55,565 bases of DNA from Roseibium sp. TrichSKD4 (GCF_000148725.1 NZ_GL476304.1:156496-212060); one strand, 5' to 3'; positions 46,091 through 53,952 are shown, counted from the stretch's first letter. Notes: a model not told the origin generated them from the letters alone. Translations and numbers: made by a program.

Positions 46091-46551
46091 GCTGGAGCCT
46101 CCGCTTCCGGCCAAGAATAAAAGATGTCCGGTAGACCTTCTTCATTGTCACCATTCGTTCGCCGAACTTCCTTGAAGCCTTCGCGCTCATATAACTTTTG
46201 CGCACGCATATTTTCTGCAAATGTCCAAAGTGACAGACCTGAAGGGCTAGCCATCTTGGCTTCATCCAGAAGCGTCTTGCCGACGCCTCTGCCTCTGGCT
46301 TCTGGTGACACATACACCGCCGTTACAAAGTTCTCAGTGCTGGACAGAAACCCCTGAATGCCGGAAGCGTCTTCTGTCACCCAAACCATTTGATTGGGCC
46401 CGACAGTATTTTGGTAATAGGAGATTACATTGTCTCGGGTGTGCACCCGAGGCATCCATGGCGTAGCGTCAACCCAATCGTTGAAGATCTTGGCGCAAGC
46501 GGGCATGTCACCCAGCTGGACTTTTCTAAAATCTGCCCGCTCAGTCATCAT
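46087..46551 (-). CDS. GNAT-family N-acetyltransferase
   Basis: This protein of about 154 residues contains the GNAT acetyl-CoA-binding motif A (FVTAVYVSPEARGRGVGKTL) followed by NMRAQKLYEREGFKEV, typical of motif B. The N-terminal half starts DFRKVQLGDMPACAKIFNDW. It is embedded between the ABC ATPase and the first permease, overlapping both by a few bases, so it is certainly part of the operon. Acetylation of an amine or amino acid produced by the pathway is one possibility, but the substrate is unknown. The exact start (46551 or 46548) is ambiguous because two ATGs are adjacent. Confidence 0.88.
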   Translation of the reverse strand: MMTERADFRKVQLGDMPACAKIFNDWVDATPWMPRVHTRDNVISYYQNTVGPNQMVWVTEDASGIQGFLSSTENFVTAVYVSPEARGRGVGKTLLDEAKMASPSGLSLWTFAENMRAQKLYEREGFKEVRRTNGDNEEGLPDIFYSWPEAEAPA

Positions 46552-47323
46552 ACGCATGTCCCGCTTTCAACCCTTCGCGGACGCGGTGGGCGATTTCGAG
46601 GAATTCTGAGGTTTCGCGGATATCCAGACTGCGGTCTCGGGGTAGGTTGCTTTCAATGACGTCATAGATCCGACCCGGGCGAGGGCAAAGCACCACGATC
46701 TTGCTGGAGAGGAATACTGCTTCGGGAATGGAGTGGGTGACGAACACAACAGTTTTGTTGGTCTTGGCCCACAACTGCAAAAGCTGTTCGTTGAGATGAT
46801 CGCGCACGATTTCATCGAGAGCGCCGAAGGGTTCGTCCATCAAGAGAAGATCGGGTTCCACCGCCAAGGCGCGGGCAATGGAGGCGCGTTGCTGCATGCC
46901 ACCTGAAAGCTGCCACGGGTACTTTTTTTCAAAACCGGAGAGATTGACGAGATCAAGGTTTTTCGAAATGCGCTGTTGTTGCTCACTGGCAGGAAGCCCC
47001 ATGATTTCCAGCGGCAGGGCAACGTTTTTGGCAATGGTTCGCCACGGGTAGAGCGCGGCTGCTTGAAACACATAGCCATAGGCCCGATTGAGCCGCGCTT
47101 GATGCGGGGAAACTCCATTGACGGTGATGGAGCCGCCGGTCGGTTGTTCAAGGTCGGCGATCACACGCAAGAGCGTGGTTTTTCCGCACCCCGACGGGCC
47201 AATGAAGGAAACAAAGTCACCTTCCTCAATCGTCAGATCAATCTCGGAGAGCGCATGAACCGGACCGTCATTGGTCTGAAATGTCAGAGACAGGTTTTTG
47301 GCTTCCACCACATTGTTAGTCAT
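46541..47323 (-). CDS. ABC transporter ATP-binding protein (NitT/TauT type)
   Basis: This ATPase of about 260 residues has SFIGPSGCGKTTLLRVIADL (Walker A), YVFQAAALYPWRTIAKNVAL (Q-loop), QLSGGMQQRASIARAL (signature) and LLLMDEPFGALDEIVRD (Walker B), followed by VFVTHSIPEAV (switch His). It belongs to the SsuB/TauB group that drives import of nitrogen- or sulfur-containing small molecules. The start at 47323 fits family N-termini; an ATG at 47377 with AGGT upstream would add 18 residues. It lies 264 bases downstream of hydA, so it may have its own promoter, although no clear one was seen. Confidence 0.92.
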   Translation of the reverse strand: MTNNVVEAKNLSLTFQTNDGPVHALSEIDLTIEEGDFVSFIGPSGCGKTTLLRVIADLEQPTGGSITVNGVSPHQARLNRAYGYVFQAAALYPWRTIAKNVALPLEIMGLPASEQQQRISKNLDLVNLSGFEKKYPWQLSGGMQQRASIARALAVEPDLLLMDEPFGALDEIVRDHLNEQLLQLWAKTNKTVVFVTHSIPEAVFLSSKIVVLCPRPGRIYDVIESNLPRDRSLDIRETSEFLEIAHRVREGLKAGHAYDD

Positions 47324-47586
47324 TTTTGTCCCGCCATCCCCATCACGTGGAAGAAGTCTTTCCATTGTTTCAGCCATGTCTACCTGCAAGGTTCAATCTC
47401 CATCGTCCGATTAATCCCTGAGCGCCTTGGCCTTATCCGATACTGCGCTTCAAGCAACCGCTCTCGATTCTTGTGCGTTCTCGCGAATGACGATTTCGTA
47501 TTAGTCACCACGTTTACACTATCGCTGCCCTAGCGGTGGCCGGCCGCCGGTTGCCAAGCGACGGGTTATTCATTCGGTGAGGGTGA

Positions 47587-49043
47587 TCAAACACCGCTGA
47601 CAGGAATACCCGTCCGCTCCACCTTGCGCGGAGCGGTCAGTTCCTTCCAGGTCGACAGCGCCTTGTTGACGGCTTGGAATGGTTCGCGTTGACAAATTTG
47701 CCGTGGCCCTGTTGCGGCACGACCTTGCCATCATCCACAGCAACCCGACCGCGCGACAAGGTGTAACGTGGCAGGCCTTTGACATGCTTACCTTCAAAGA
47801 CGTTGTAGTCGATGGCCGATTCCTGCGAGGCGGCGGAGATGGTTTTCTCCTTGTTCGGATCCCAGACAACAAGGTCCGCATCCGCGCCAACAAGCACCGC
47901 ACCCTTTTTTGGATAAACGTTCAGGATCTTGGCAATGTTGGTGGAGGTGACTGCCACAAACTCATTCGGGGTCAATCGTCCCGTGTTCACGCCATAGGTC
48001 CACAGCATCGGCATGCGATCTTCCAGTCCTCCGGTGCCGTTCGGGATTTTGGTGAAGTCGCTAACGCCCGTGCGCTTTTGGTCCGTGGTGAAGGCACAAT
48101 GGTCTGTCGCGACGACTTGCAAGGAGCCAGAGGCAAGACCAGCCCAGAGGCTATCTTGATGTTTCTTGTCCCGGAACGGCGGAGACATGACACGTCGTGC
48201 CGCGTGATCCCAGTCGGCGTGCTTGTATTCGCTGTCATCAAGCGTCAGGTGCTGGATGAGGGGCTCACCGTAAACACGAATGCCGTTTTGCCGCGCCCTG
48301 CGAATGGCTTCGTGCGCCTGCTCTGAAGATGTGTGCACTACATAAAGCGGAACGCCTGCCATGTCGGCAATCATAATGGCGCGATTGGTGGCTTCACCTT
48401 CCACTTCCGGAGGGCGGGAATAAGCGTGGGCCTCTGGCCCGTTATTGCCTTCAGACAGGAGCTTTTGCTGGAGCGTTGCAACCACATCGCCGTTTTCCGC
48501 ATGAACTAGGGGGAGGGAGCCCAGTTCCGCGCAGCGCTGGAAGGAGGCGAACATCTCGTCGTCATTCACCATCAAAGCGCCCTTATAGGCCATGAAGTGC
48601 TTGAAGGTGTTGATGCCGCGTTCACGAACCACTGTCTCCATTTCGTTGAAGACCTGTTCTCCCCACCAGGTGATCGCCATGTGGAATGAGTAGTCGCAGT
48701 GGGCCATGGTCGATTTGTTGTCCCACATTTGCAGCGCTTCCAGTAGGGACTGATCCGGCGACGGCAGGGCAAAGTCGACAACCATGGTGGTTCCACCGGC
48801 GAGCGCTGCCCGCGTGCCGCTGTCAAAGTTGTCGGAGGAATAGGTGCCCATGAAGGGCATTTCGAGGTGGGTGTGCGGATCTATCCCGCCCGGCATGATA
48901 TAGCACCCGGACGCATCCAGCGTTGCATCACCGGAAAGGTTCGGCCCAATCTCGATGATCGCGCCGTTTTCAATCTTCACATCCGCGTCGTAGCTGAGAT
49001 CAGCAGTAACAACCGTCCCGCTTTTGATCACTGTGCTCGCCAT
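47587..49043 (-). CDS. hydA: Dihydropyrimidinase / D-hydantoinase, C-terminus frameshifted as read
   Basis: This cyclic amidohydrolase opens dihydrouracil, dihydrothymine or 5-substituted hydantoin rings. The metal ligands are visible: GGIDPHTHLEMPF, FKHFMAYKGALMV with the carbamylated Lys, LVHAENGD, YVVHTSSEQAHEA and VATDHCAF. As read, the frame ends at 47637 with an atypical tail. Adding one T to the TT at 47689-47690 restores the family ending (VKREPFQAVNKALSTWKELT through TGIPVSGV), with a stop at 47587-47589 and a product of about 485 residues. The loss is therefore probably a homopolymer consensus error. The start at 49043 follows GGAGG. It works with the downstream-pathway hydrolase and aminotransferase encoded upstream. 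Confidence 0.9.
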
Positions 49044-49138
49044 TTTATCTCCTCCCACTCAAATTTCTTCAGCTTGGCTCCCGGCTCAAGACTGAGTTGG
49101 CAACATGCAAGCACGTGCCAACCACAAGTCTCGGTGCC

Positions 49139-49159
49139 GTCCCGGACCTGATCCGGGAC
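49139..49159. repeat. REP-like palindrome, left of GIY-YIG gene
   Basis: GTCCCGGA/TCCGGGAC forms an 8-bp perfect stem with a 5-nt loop (CCTGA). It is preceded by TGCC and followed by CT, giving a unit of about 27 bases (49135-49161) that recurs, inverted, on the other side of the GIY-YIG gene. Confidence 0.85.
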
Positions 49160-49166
49160 CTGTTTC

Positions 49167-49454
49167 TCAAAACGGGATTTGATCGCTAATGTCTCGCCAA
49201 TCCGGGTTCACATCTGCGATCAAATCTTCCTTCCAACTCCTACGCCATCGCTTAAACCGTTTCTCGCGATGAACTGCATCAATGACTTCATCAAAAACTT
49301 CGAAATAAACCAAAGTCTTGATGTTGTATTTGTGAGTATGGCTTCCACTTGTGCCTGCACGATGTTGCTCTAGTCTTTTACGCAAATCACGCGCTGAGCC
49401 GATGTAGATTACTCCGTGTGGTTTATTGGCCAAAATATACACGAAGAACGCCAT
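49167..49454 (-). CDS. GIY-YIG nuclease-family protein framed by inverted REP-like repeats
   Basis: This 95-residue single-domain protein has the GIY-YIG core: FFVYILANKPHGVIYIGSAR (the paired Y-I-Y-I-G strands), the catalytic-type Arg in DLRKRLEQHRAG, and the conserved Glu in HREKRFKRWRR. The family cuts DNA, but these short stand-alone members (YhbQ/UPF0213 type) have little characterised activity. The gene lies between hyuC and hydA, two enzymes of one pathway, and on each side it is bounded within 20 bases by the same palindrome in opposite orientation. It looks like an inserted cassette rather than part of the pathway. Confidence 0.88.
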   Translation of the reverse strand: MAFFVYILANKPHGVIYIGSARDLRKRLEQHRAGTSGSHTHKYNIKTLVYFEVFDEVIDAVHREKRFKRWRRSWKEDLIADVNPDWRDISDQIPF

Positions 49455-49473
49455 ATTCCCTTCTGGTAGAGAG

Positions 49474-49494
49474 GTCCCGGCTCAAGGCCGGGAC
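49474..49494. repeat. REP-like palindrome, right of GIY-YIG gene
   Basis: GTCCCGGC/GCCGGGAC forms an 8-bp perfect stem with a 5-nt loop (TCAAG), flanked by AG on the left and GGCA on the right. Read on the minus strand, the unit matches the left repeat at 23 of 27 positions. The two form an inverted pair with the gene between them. Confidence 0.85.
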
Positions 49495-49517
49495 GGCATT
49501 GTGGTCACCCGTTAGGT

Positions 49518-50774
49518 TCACTCCACAATCTCCGCAGTCTCAATCACCGCGTGGAACAATACGTCGGCACCGGCCTTCGCCCAATCCTTGGAGATCTCTT
49601 CCGCTTCATTGTGAGAGAGGCCGTCAACACAGGGGCACATGACCATCGCCGTTGGGGCGACGCGGTTGATCCAGCAGGCATCATGACCCGCACCGGAAAT
49701 GATGTCGCGGTGGGAATAGCCCAAGCGTTCGGCCGCATTGCGGATCGCCGACACACAATTCTTGTCAAACTCAACCGGATCGAAACCGCCGACCTTTTCG
49801 AACTCCACGGTCAAGCCCATCTCGTCGCAGATCTTCTTGCCTCCGACCTTAAGCCGATCTTCCATGTCCTTGATGACCGCCAGATCAGGGGAACGGAAAT
49901 CGATGGTGAAAACGGTCTTGCCGGGGATCACGTTTCTGGAATTCGGGTAAACATCGATATGCCCCGCCGCGCCAACGGCGTGCGGCGCGTGGGACCAGGC
50001 GATCTCGTCCACCAGTTCCAGAATGCGCGCCATTCCGAGACCCGCGTTCTTGCGCATGGGCATTGGGGTGGACCCGGTGTGGCTGTCCTTACCGGTGATG
50101 GTCACTTGCGTCCAGGAAAGCCCCTGACCGTGTGTAACAACGCCGATATCCTTGTTTTCGGCCTCCAGGATTGGGCCTTGCTCGATATGCAACTCGAAGA
50201 AGGCGTGCATCTTGTCCTTGCGGGCACCAACTTCTTCATCGCCAACCCAGCCGATGCGCTTCAATTCATCACCAAACTTAAGGCCTTCGGCATCTTCCTT
50301 GGCGTAGGCCCAATCTTGCTCGTGAACGCCCGCAAAGACGCCAGAGGCCAGCATAGCAGGGGCAAAGCGGGTGCCTTCCTCGTTGGTCCAGTTGGTCACG
50401 ACGATCGGATGTTTGGTCTTGATACCAAGGTCGTTCATGCTGCGTACGACTTCCAGTCCGCCAAGAACGCCGAGAACGCCGTCGTATTTGCCGCCGGTTG
50501 GCTGAGTATCGAGGTGAGAGCCGACATAGACGGGGAGGGCATCCGGGTCGGTGCCTGGCCGGGTCATGAACATGTTGCCCATAGTGTCGACGCCCATGGC
50601 CATGCCTGCATCTTCGCACCATTTCTGGAAGAGTTTGCGCCCCTCGGAATCTTCGTCCGTTAGAGTCTGACGATTGTTACCTCCAGCGACCCCCGGCCCG
50701 ATTTTGGCCATCTCCATGAGGCTGTCCCAAAGTCGGTCAGCATTGATGCGAAGATTCTCTCCCGGAGCGGCCAT
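49518..50774 (-). CDS. hyuC: Zn-dependent N-carbamoyl-amino-acid / ureidopropionase hydrolase (M20 family)
   Basis: This 418-residue amidase removes the carbamoyl group from N-carbamoyl-beta-alanine or N-carbamoyl-amino acids, the step after ring opening by HydA. The metal-binding residues are in YVGSHLDTQPTGGKYDGVLG (His, Asp), NWTNEEGTRFAPAM (Glu), ELHIEQGPILE (His) and GAGHDACWINRV (His). The dimerisation domain starts around GQGLSWTQVTITG. It is in the same family as allantoate amidohydrolases, so that is an alternative, but the neighbours favour pyrimidine or hydantoin degradation. The gene lies 90 bases after the aminotransferase gene on the same strand. Confidence 0.92.
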   Translation of the reverse strand: MAAPGENLRINADRLWDSLMEMAKIGPGVAGGNNRQTLTDEDSEGRKLFQKWCEDAGMAMGVDTMGNMFMTRPGTDPDALPVYVGSHLDTQPTGGKYDGVLGVLGGLEVVRSMNDLGIKTKHPIVVTNWTNEEGTRFAPAMLASGVFAGVHEQDWAYAKEDAEGLKFGDELKRIGWVGDEEVGARKDKMHAFFELHIEQGPILEAENKDIGVVTHGQGLSWTQVTITGKDSHTGSTPMPMRKNAGLGMARILELVDEIAWSHAPHAVGAAGHIDVYPNSRNVIPGKTVFTIDFRSPDLAVIKDMEDRLKVGGKKICDEMGLTVEFEKVGGFDPVEFDKNCVSAIRNAAERLGYSHRDIISGAGHDACWINRVAPTAMVMCPCVDGLSHNEAEEISKDWAKAGADVLFHAVIETAEIVE

Positions 50775-50804
50775 GATATTCTCCCAAAACCAAAATTTAT
50801 GATC

Positions 50805-50824
50805 GGACGGCGAAACCGCCGTCC
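50805..50824 (-). other. Hairpin between aminotransferase and hyuC
   Basis: GGACGGC/GCCGTCC pairs over 7 bp (50805-50811 with 50818-50824), with a 6-nt loop that can close by one more pair. It sits in the 90-base gap of the operon. No T-run follows on the minus strand, so it is more likely an mRNA-processing or stability element than a terminator. Confidence 0.45.
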
Positions 50825-50864
50825 TTTGATTGCGTCTCCCTTTGCTCCCGAAGGAGCACGCAGG

Positions 50865-52190
50865 TCAGTCGATTGCGTTCAGAACCGTTCGAAGCTTGTC
50901 GAACAACTCATCGATCTGTTCCTTGGAGATGATCAACGGCGGTGACAAGGCAATGATGTCGCCGGTAGTCCGTATCAAGATGCCGTCGTCATAGGCCTTT
51001 AGGAAAGCCGAAAACGCCCGTTTTGTGGGTTCGCCAACAATCCCTTCCAGCTCAACTGCACCAATTAAACCAAGGTTCCGGATGTCGATGACATGCGGGC
51101 AATCTTTCAGCGAATGCAGGCCGTCTTCCCAGTATTGGGCAAGGTCAGCAGCGCGCGTCAGAAGGCCTTCTTCATCATAGGTGTCGAGCGTTGCAAGTGC
51201 TGCTGCGCAGGCGATCGGATGGGCTGAATACGTATAGCCGTGGAACAGCTCGATCATGTGGTCCGGGCCGGTCATAAAGGCCTCGTAGATCGATTTGGTG
51301 CAGAACACGGCTCCCATGGGCACCACACCGCTCGTCAGACCTTTTGCAGTGGTGATGATATCCGGCATGACATCAAAGAAATCTGTCGCAAAGGGTGATC
51401 CGAGACGCCCAAAGCCGGTGATGACTTCATCAAAAATAAGCAGAATGCCGTGTTGATCGCAGATGGCCCGAAGCCGTTCCAGATAGTTCTTGGGTGGAAT
51501 AAGAACTCCTGTAGAACCGGCAACAGGTTCAACAATGACCGCTGCAATGGTCGAAGGGTCATGAAGCTGAATGATCCGGATGAGATCTTCCGCATATTCA
51601 GCGCCGCTTTCCGGCATCCCGCGGGAAAAGGCATTTCGCTCCGGATCATGTGTGTGGCGCATATGATCCACGCCGGTCAGCAGGGTGCCGAAGTTTTTAC
51701 GGTTGTTGACGATGCCGCCAACGGAAATGCCCCCAAACCCAACACCGTGGTAGCCACGTTCCCGGCCAATCAAACGGGTTCGGGTTCCGTGACCAATCGT
51801 GCGTTGATACGCGAGCGCAATCTTCAGTGCTGTATCGACACTTTCCGAGCCTGAGTTGGTAAAAAAGACATGATCCATAGGCGAGGGGAGCAACGCAGCC
51901 AAGCGGGCTGCCAGCTCAAATGCTTTGGGATGTCCCATTTGGAAGGCGGGTGCATAGTCCAGTTCTGCGACTTGCTTTTGTACCGCTTCCACAATGCGCG
52001 GACGACTATGACCGGCATTGCAGCACCAAAGCCCAGCTGTACCATCAAGAACATGCCGACCGTCTGACGTCGTGTAGTGCATGTCTTTTGCACCAACGAA
52101 CATGCGCGGCGACTGTTTGAATTGACGGTTTGCCGTAAATGGCATCCAGAAAGCGTCTAGATTATTCGTGGTTGATGCCGAAATCGACAT
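50865..52190 (-). CDS. Omega-amino acid (beta-alanine):pyruvate aminotransferase
   Basis: This 441-residue class III PLP aminotransferase is close to beta-alanine:pyruvate transaminases. It begins LDAFWMPFTANRQFKQSPRM, a signature of that group. It has HYTTSDGRHVLDGTAGLWCC, TNSGSESVDTALKIAL, GYHGVGFGGISVGG, LLIFDEVITGFGRLG and the Schiff-base Lys in DIITTAKGLTSGVVPMGAVF. It would convert beta-alanine (or 3-aminoisobutyrate) from pyrimidine breakdown to the semialdehyde. It is the first gene of the minus-strand operon, and a RutR-type operator lies about 265 bases upstream. Confidence 0.92.
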   Translation of the reverse strand: MSISASTTNNLDAFWMPFTANRQFKQSPRMFVGAKDMHYTTSDGRHVLDGTAGLWCCNAGHSRPRIVEAVQKQVAELDYAPAFQMGHPKAFELAARLAALLPSPMDHVFFTNSGSESVDTALKIALAYQRTIGHGTRTRLIGRERGYHGVGFGGISVGGIVNNRKNFGTLLTGVDHMRHTHDPERNAFSRGMPESGAEYAEDLIRIIQLHDPSTIAAVIVEPVAGSTGVLIPPKNYLERLRAICDQHGILLIFDEVITGFGRLGSPFATDFFDVMPDIITTAKGLTSGVVPMGAVFCTKSIYEAFMTGPDHMIELFHGYTYSAHPIACAAALATLDTYDEEGLLTRAADLAQYWEDGLHSLKDCPHVIDIRNLGLIGAVELEGIVGEPTKRAFSAFLKAYDDGILIRTTGDIIALSPPLIISKEQIDELFDKLRTVLNAID

Positions 52191-52452
52191 GCGTCCTCCC
52201 TCGCGGCCATCTCACCATAAGCCGCGTTATCCCGTTGTTATCGCGGTGAAAGGCTGAATGCTTGCCACTTTTCGGCAGACTCACCTCACACAGCTTGTTC
52301 CCACTGTCGCATCACTGAGCGGGTTTTGTGAAACCCTTTTGGTGATACTCGCTCTCTGGAGTGCGCCGGACATTTAATCCAGCGCTTGGCCTTGTTGGCT
52401 CTTTATATAGGTCTGTCTCAAACGTCCTTGAAACTTTCTAACATTTGAAAAC

Positions 52453-52466
52453 TGACCATTTGGTCA
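52453..52466. promoter_or_regulatory. RutR-type operator
   Basis: TGACCA-TT-TGGTCA is a perfect palindrome matching the known E. coli RutR consensus TTGACCANNTGGTCAA at all but the first outer base. The cognate-type regulator is encoded about 0.8 kb away and the target operon starts about 260 bases away on the minus strand. Confidence 0.75.
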
Positions 52467-52594
52467 AATCGAGGTTAGGAAGACTCGAATGAGTGGTCAA
52501 GGCGGAAATTACCAAGGGGAGGATGGAACGCCCTCGTGAGAGCGATTTCAGAACTACGTAGGCGTCTTACGTAACCACCACATATATCCTATTA

Positions 52595-52610
52595 TTAATT
52601 GCGCGTTAAC
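52595..52610 (+). promoter_or_regulatory. CtrA-type box
   Basis: TTAA-N7-TTAAC is a perfect match to the full CtrA binding consensus of alphaproteobacteria. It lies 38 bases upstream of the start of the His/Lys-rich gene, a distance that would place it near the promoter. Confidence 0.55.
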
Positions 52611-52647
52611 CATAACGGAACGGGTTCAAAGGCGTTTGGGGGATAAA

Positions 52648-53082
52648 ATGACACTTGCACTTCTTTCTGGAATTCTAGGCCATCACAAGAGCAAGGCGTC
52701 CCTTGGACACGCCAGCCTTTTTAAACAACATCTCACGCAGGCAAAACATATTGAAAAGCCTCAGGTTGAGACCGCAAAGACGGAAAAGACCCAAGTGGCT
52801 GCACATGGCCACACACAACCAGCAGCAAAAATAACCTGCGGAACAAAGGTTCACGGATCTCAGCATGCGCACGGCGGAACTCATACGAAAAAGCCAAAAA
52901 CCGACCACAAGAGCGAACATAAAGCCGAACACAAGACTGAAAACAAACACGAAGGCGGAAAGCACGATTTTCTGGGCGGTTTGTTCGGCGGACTTTTAAA
53001 GGCAAAGCTGGGTCTAATCAGTGGCTTATTGGGCGCAAAGGGTGGCCTACTTGGAGGTCTGGTCTCCAAAAAGCTCTGGTAG
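52648..53082 (+). CDS. His/Lys-rich protein with Gly/Leu-rich hydrophobic tail
   Basis: I do not recognise this 144-residue protein. The start at 52648 has GGGGGATA just upstream. The N-terminus is a short hydrophobic stretch (TLALLSGILG). The middle (about 12-105) is polar and low-complexity, rich in His, Lys, Thr and Glu. It includes a four-fold degenerate repeat of the form [DE][HN]K[SATH] (DHKS, EHKA, EHKT, ENKH) and a single Cys. The last ~36 residues alternate Gly and Leu (FLGGLFGGLL, LISGLLGAKGGLLGGL) with regular Lys, which could form an amphipathic, membrane-active or self-assembling segment. A CtrA box lies upstream and a strong terminator downstream, so it is a single-gene unit. 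Confidence 0.7.
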   Translation: MTLALLSGILGHHKSKASLGHASLFKQHLTQAKHIEKPQVETAKTEKTQVAAHGHTQPAAKITCGTKVHGSQHAHGGTHTKKPKTDHKSEHKAEHKTENKHEGGKHDFLGGLFGGLLKAKLGLISGLLGAKGGLLGGLVSKKLW

Positions 53083-53137
53083 GACCGGGAAGGGTGCCAA
53101 TTGAGGCAATTAAACCGCTCCCAACATGGAACAAGAT

Positions 53138-53169
53138 GCCACTGAACACGTTTCAGTGGCTTTTTCTTT
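53138..53169 (+). terminator. Rho-independent terminator after His/Lys-rich gene
   Basis: A perfect 9-bp stem GCCACTGAA/TTCAGTGGC (53138-53146 with 53152-53160) with a 5-nt loop is followed by TTTTTCTTT. Confidence 0.92.
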
Positions 53170-53271
53170 ATCCGTTTTTTACTGGATTTGGCGGATGCAT
53201 ACGCTTGCCGTAGCGCCATTTTCCAAGTTACCAATAAGCAGCAAAGGGATAATAATAAGAAAGGGTCCTGC

Positions 53272-53916
53272 GTGGCAGCGCAAACCGACACCTCCAGCAT
53301 GAGTCGTATTCAGGAGAAAAACAGAGGGCGTATTTTGGACGCCGCTCTTAAAGAGTTTTCTCGTCTAGGGCATGCTGGGGCAACCATCGAGCGCATTTCC
53401 AAATCTGCCGGAATGTCGAAGTCTAATCTCCTCTATTACTTTTCTTCCAAGGACGCGATTTACGAGGCGGTCATTGAAGAAATCCTCGATGGGTGGCTGG
53501 ACCCGCTAAAAACCCTCGACAGGGACGGGGATCCCGCAGAAGAGTTAGACAACTACATCCACCAAAAACTGCTGATGTCCGCCAAATCACCGGAAGCATC
53601 CCGGCTCTTTGCAAATGAAGTGATGCAAGGGGCACCACAGATCAAAACCGTGTTGGAAACAGACCTAAAACAACTGGTTGATGACAAGGCTTCCGTTATT
53701 CAACACTGGATAGATACGGACAAAATAAGGCCTGTTGAACCGGTCCACCTGCTTTTCATGATCTGGTCCACCACACAGCACTACGCAGATTTTTCGCCTC
53801 AAATTAGAGCGTTAACGGGCAAGGGTCTCGCCGAGCCAGAATTGTTCAATGACGCGTGGAAAACAATTTCGGGAGTAATATTGGCCGGCCTTGGTTTGAC
53901 GCCGCCCAAGCGTTAA
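53272..53916 (+). CDS. rutR: TetR-family regulator, RutR type (pyrimidine catabolism)
   Basis: This 214-residue TetR regulator closely follows RutR. The N-terminal helix-turn-helix is GRILDAALKEFSRLGHAGAT and ISKSAGMSKSNLLYYFSSKD. The ligand domain carries ILDGWLDPLKTLDRDGDPAE, SPEASRLFANEVMQGAP and HLLFMIWSTTQHYADFSPQI, segments that match the uracil/thymine-sensing C-terminal domain of RutR. GTG 53272 has AAAGGG 5-9 bases upstream; ATG 53299 is an alternative. Release from the nearby RutR-type operator by uracil or thymine would induce the pyrimidine-degradation operon. Confidence 0.9.
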   Translation: MAAQTDTSSMSRIQEKNRGRILDAALKEFSRLGHAGATIERISKSAGMSKSNLLYYFSSKDAIYEAVIEEILDGWLDPLKTLDRDGDPAEELDNYIHQKLLMSAKSPEASRLFANEVMQGAPQIKTVLETDLKQLVDDKASVIQHWIDTDKIRPVEPVHLLFMIWSTTQHYADFSPQIRALTGKGLAEPELFNDAWKTISGVILAGLGLTPPKR

Positions 53917-53952
53917 AACCACAAGATGTGTAGTGACAAAGATAACGATCAT

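Larger units (their letters stand above)
52191..52647. promoter_or_regulatory. 457-base divergent regulatory region
   Basis: This gene-free stretch separates the catabolic operon (minus strand) from the His/Lys-rich gene (plus strand). It holds a RutR-type operator (52453-52466), a TGGTCAA half-site near 52495 and a CtrA-type box (52595-52610). A possible minus-strand promoter reads TTCAAG (52432-52427), 17 bases, TATATA (52409-52404), giving transcription toward the aminotransferase. No coding sequence could be supported here. Confidence 0.6.

Noticed and set aside
47500-47586. Terminator of hydA in the GC-rich stretch with CCGGCGGCCGG
   Set aside because: The palindrome is only 11 bases and no T-run follows on the minus strand.
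47679-48326. A 215-codon plus-strand frame inside hydA
   Set aside because: It is a shadow of the dihydropyrimidinase reading frame with no plausible start signal.
49551-50663. A 370-codon open frame on the plus strand opposite the carbamoyl-hydrolase gene
   Set aside because: It has no recognisable motif, and the minus strand encodes an intact M20 enzyme with all metal ligands. The open antisense frame is a by-product of codon bias.
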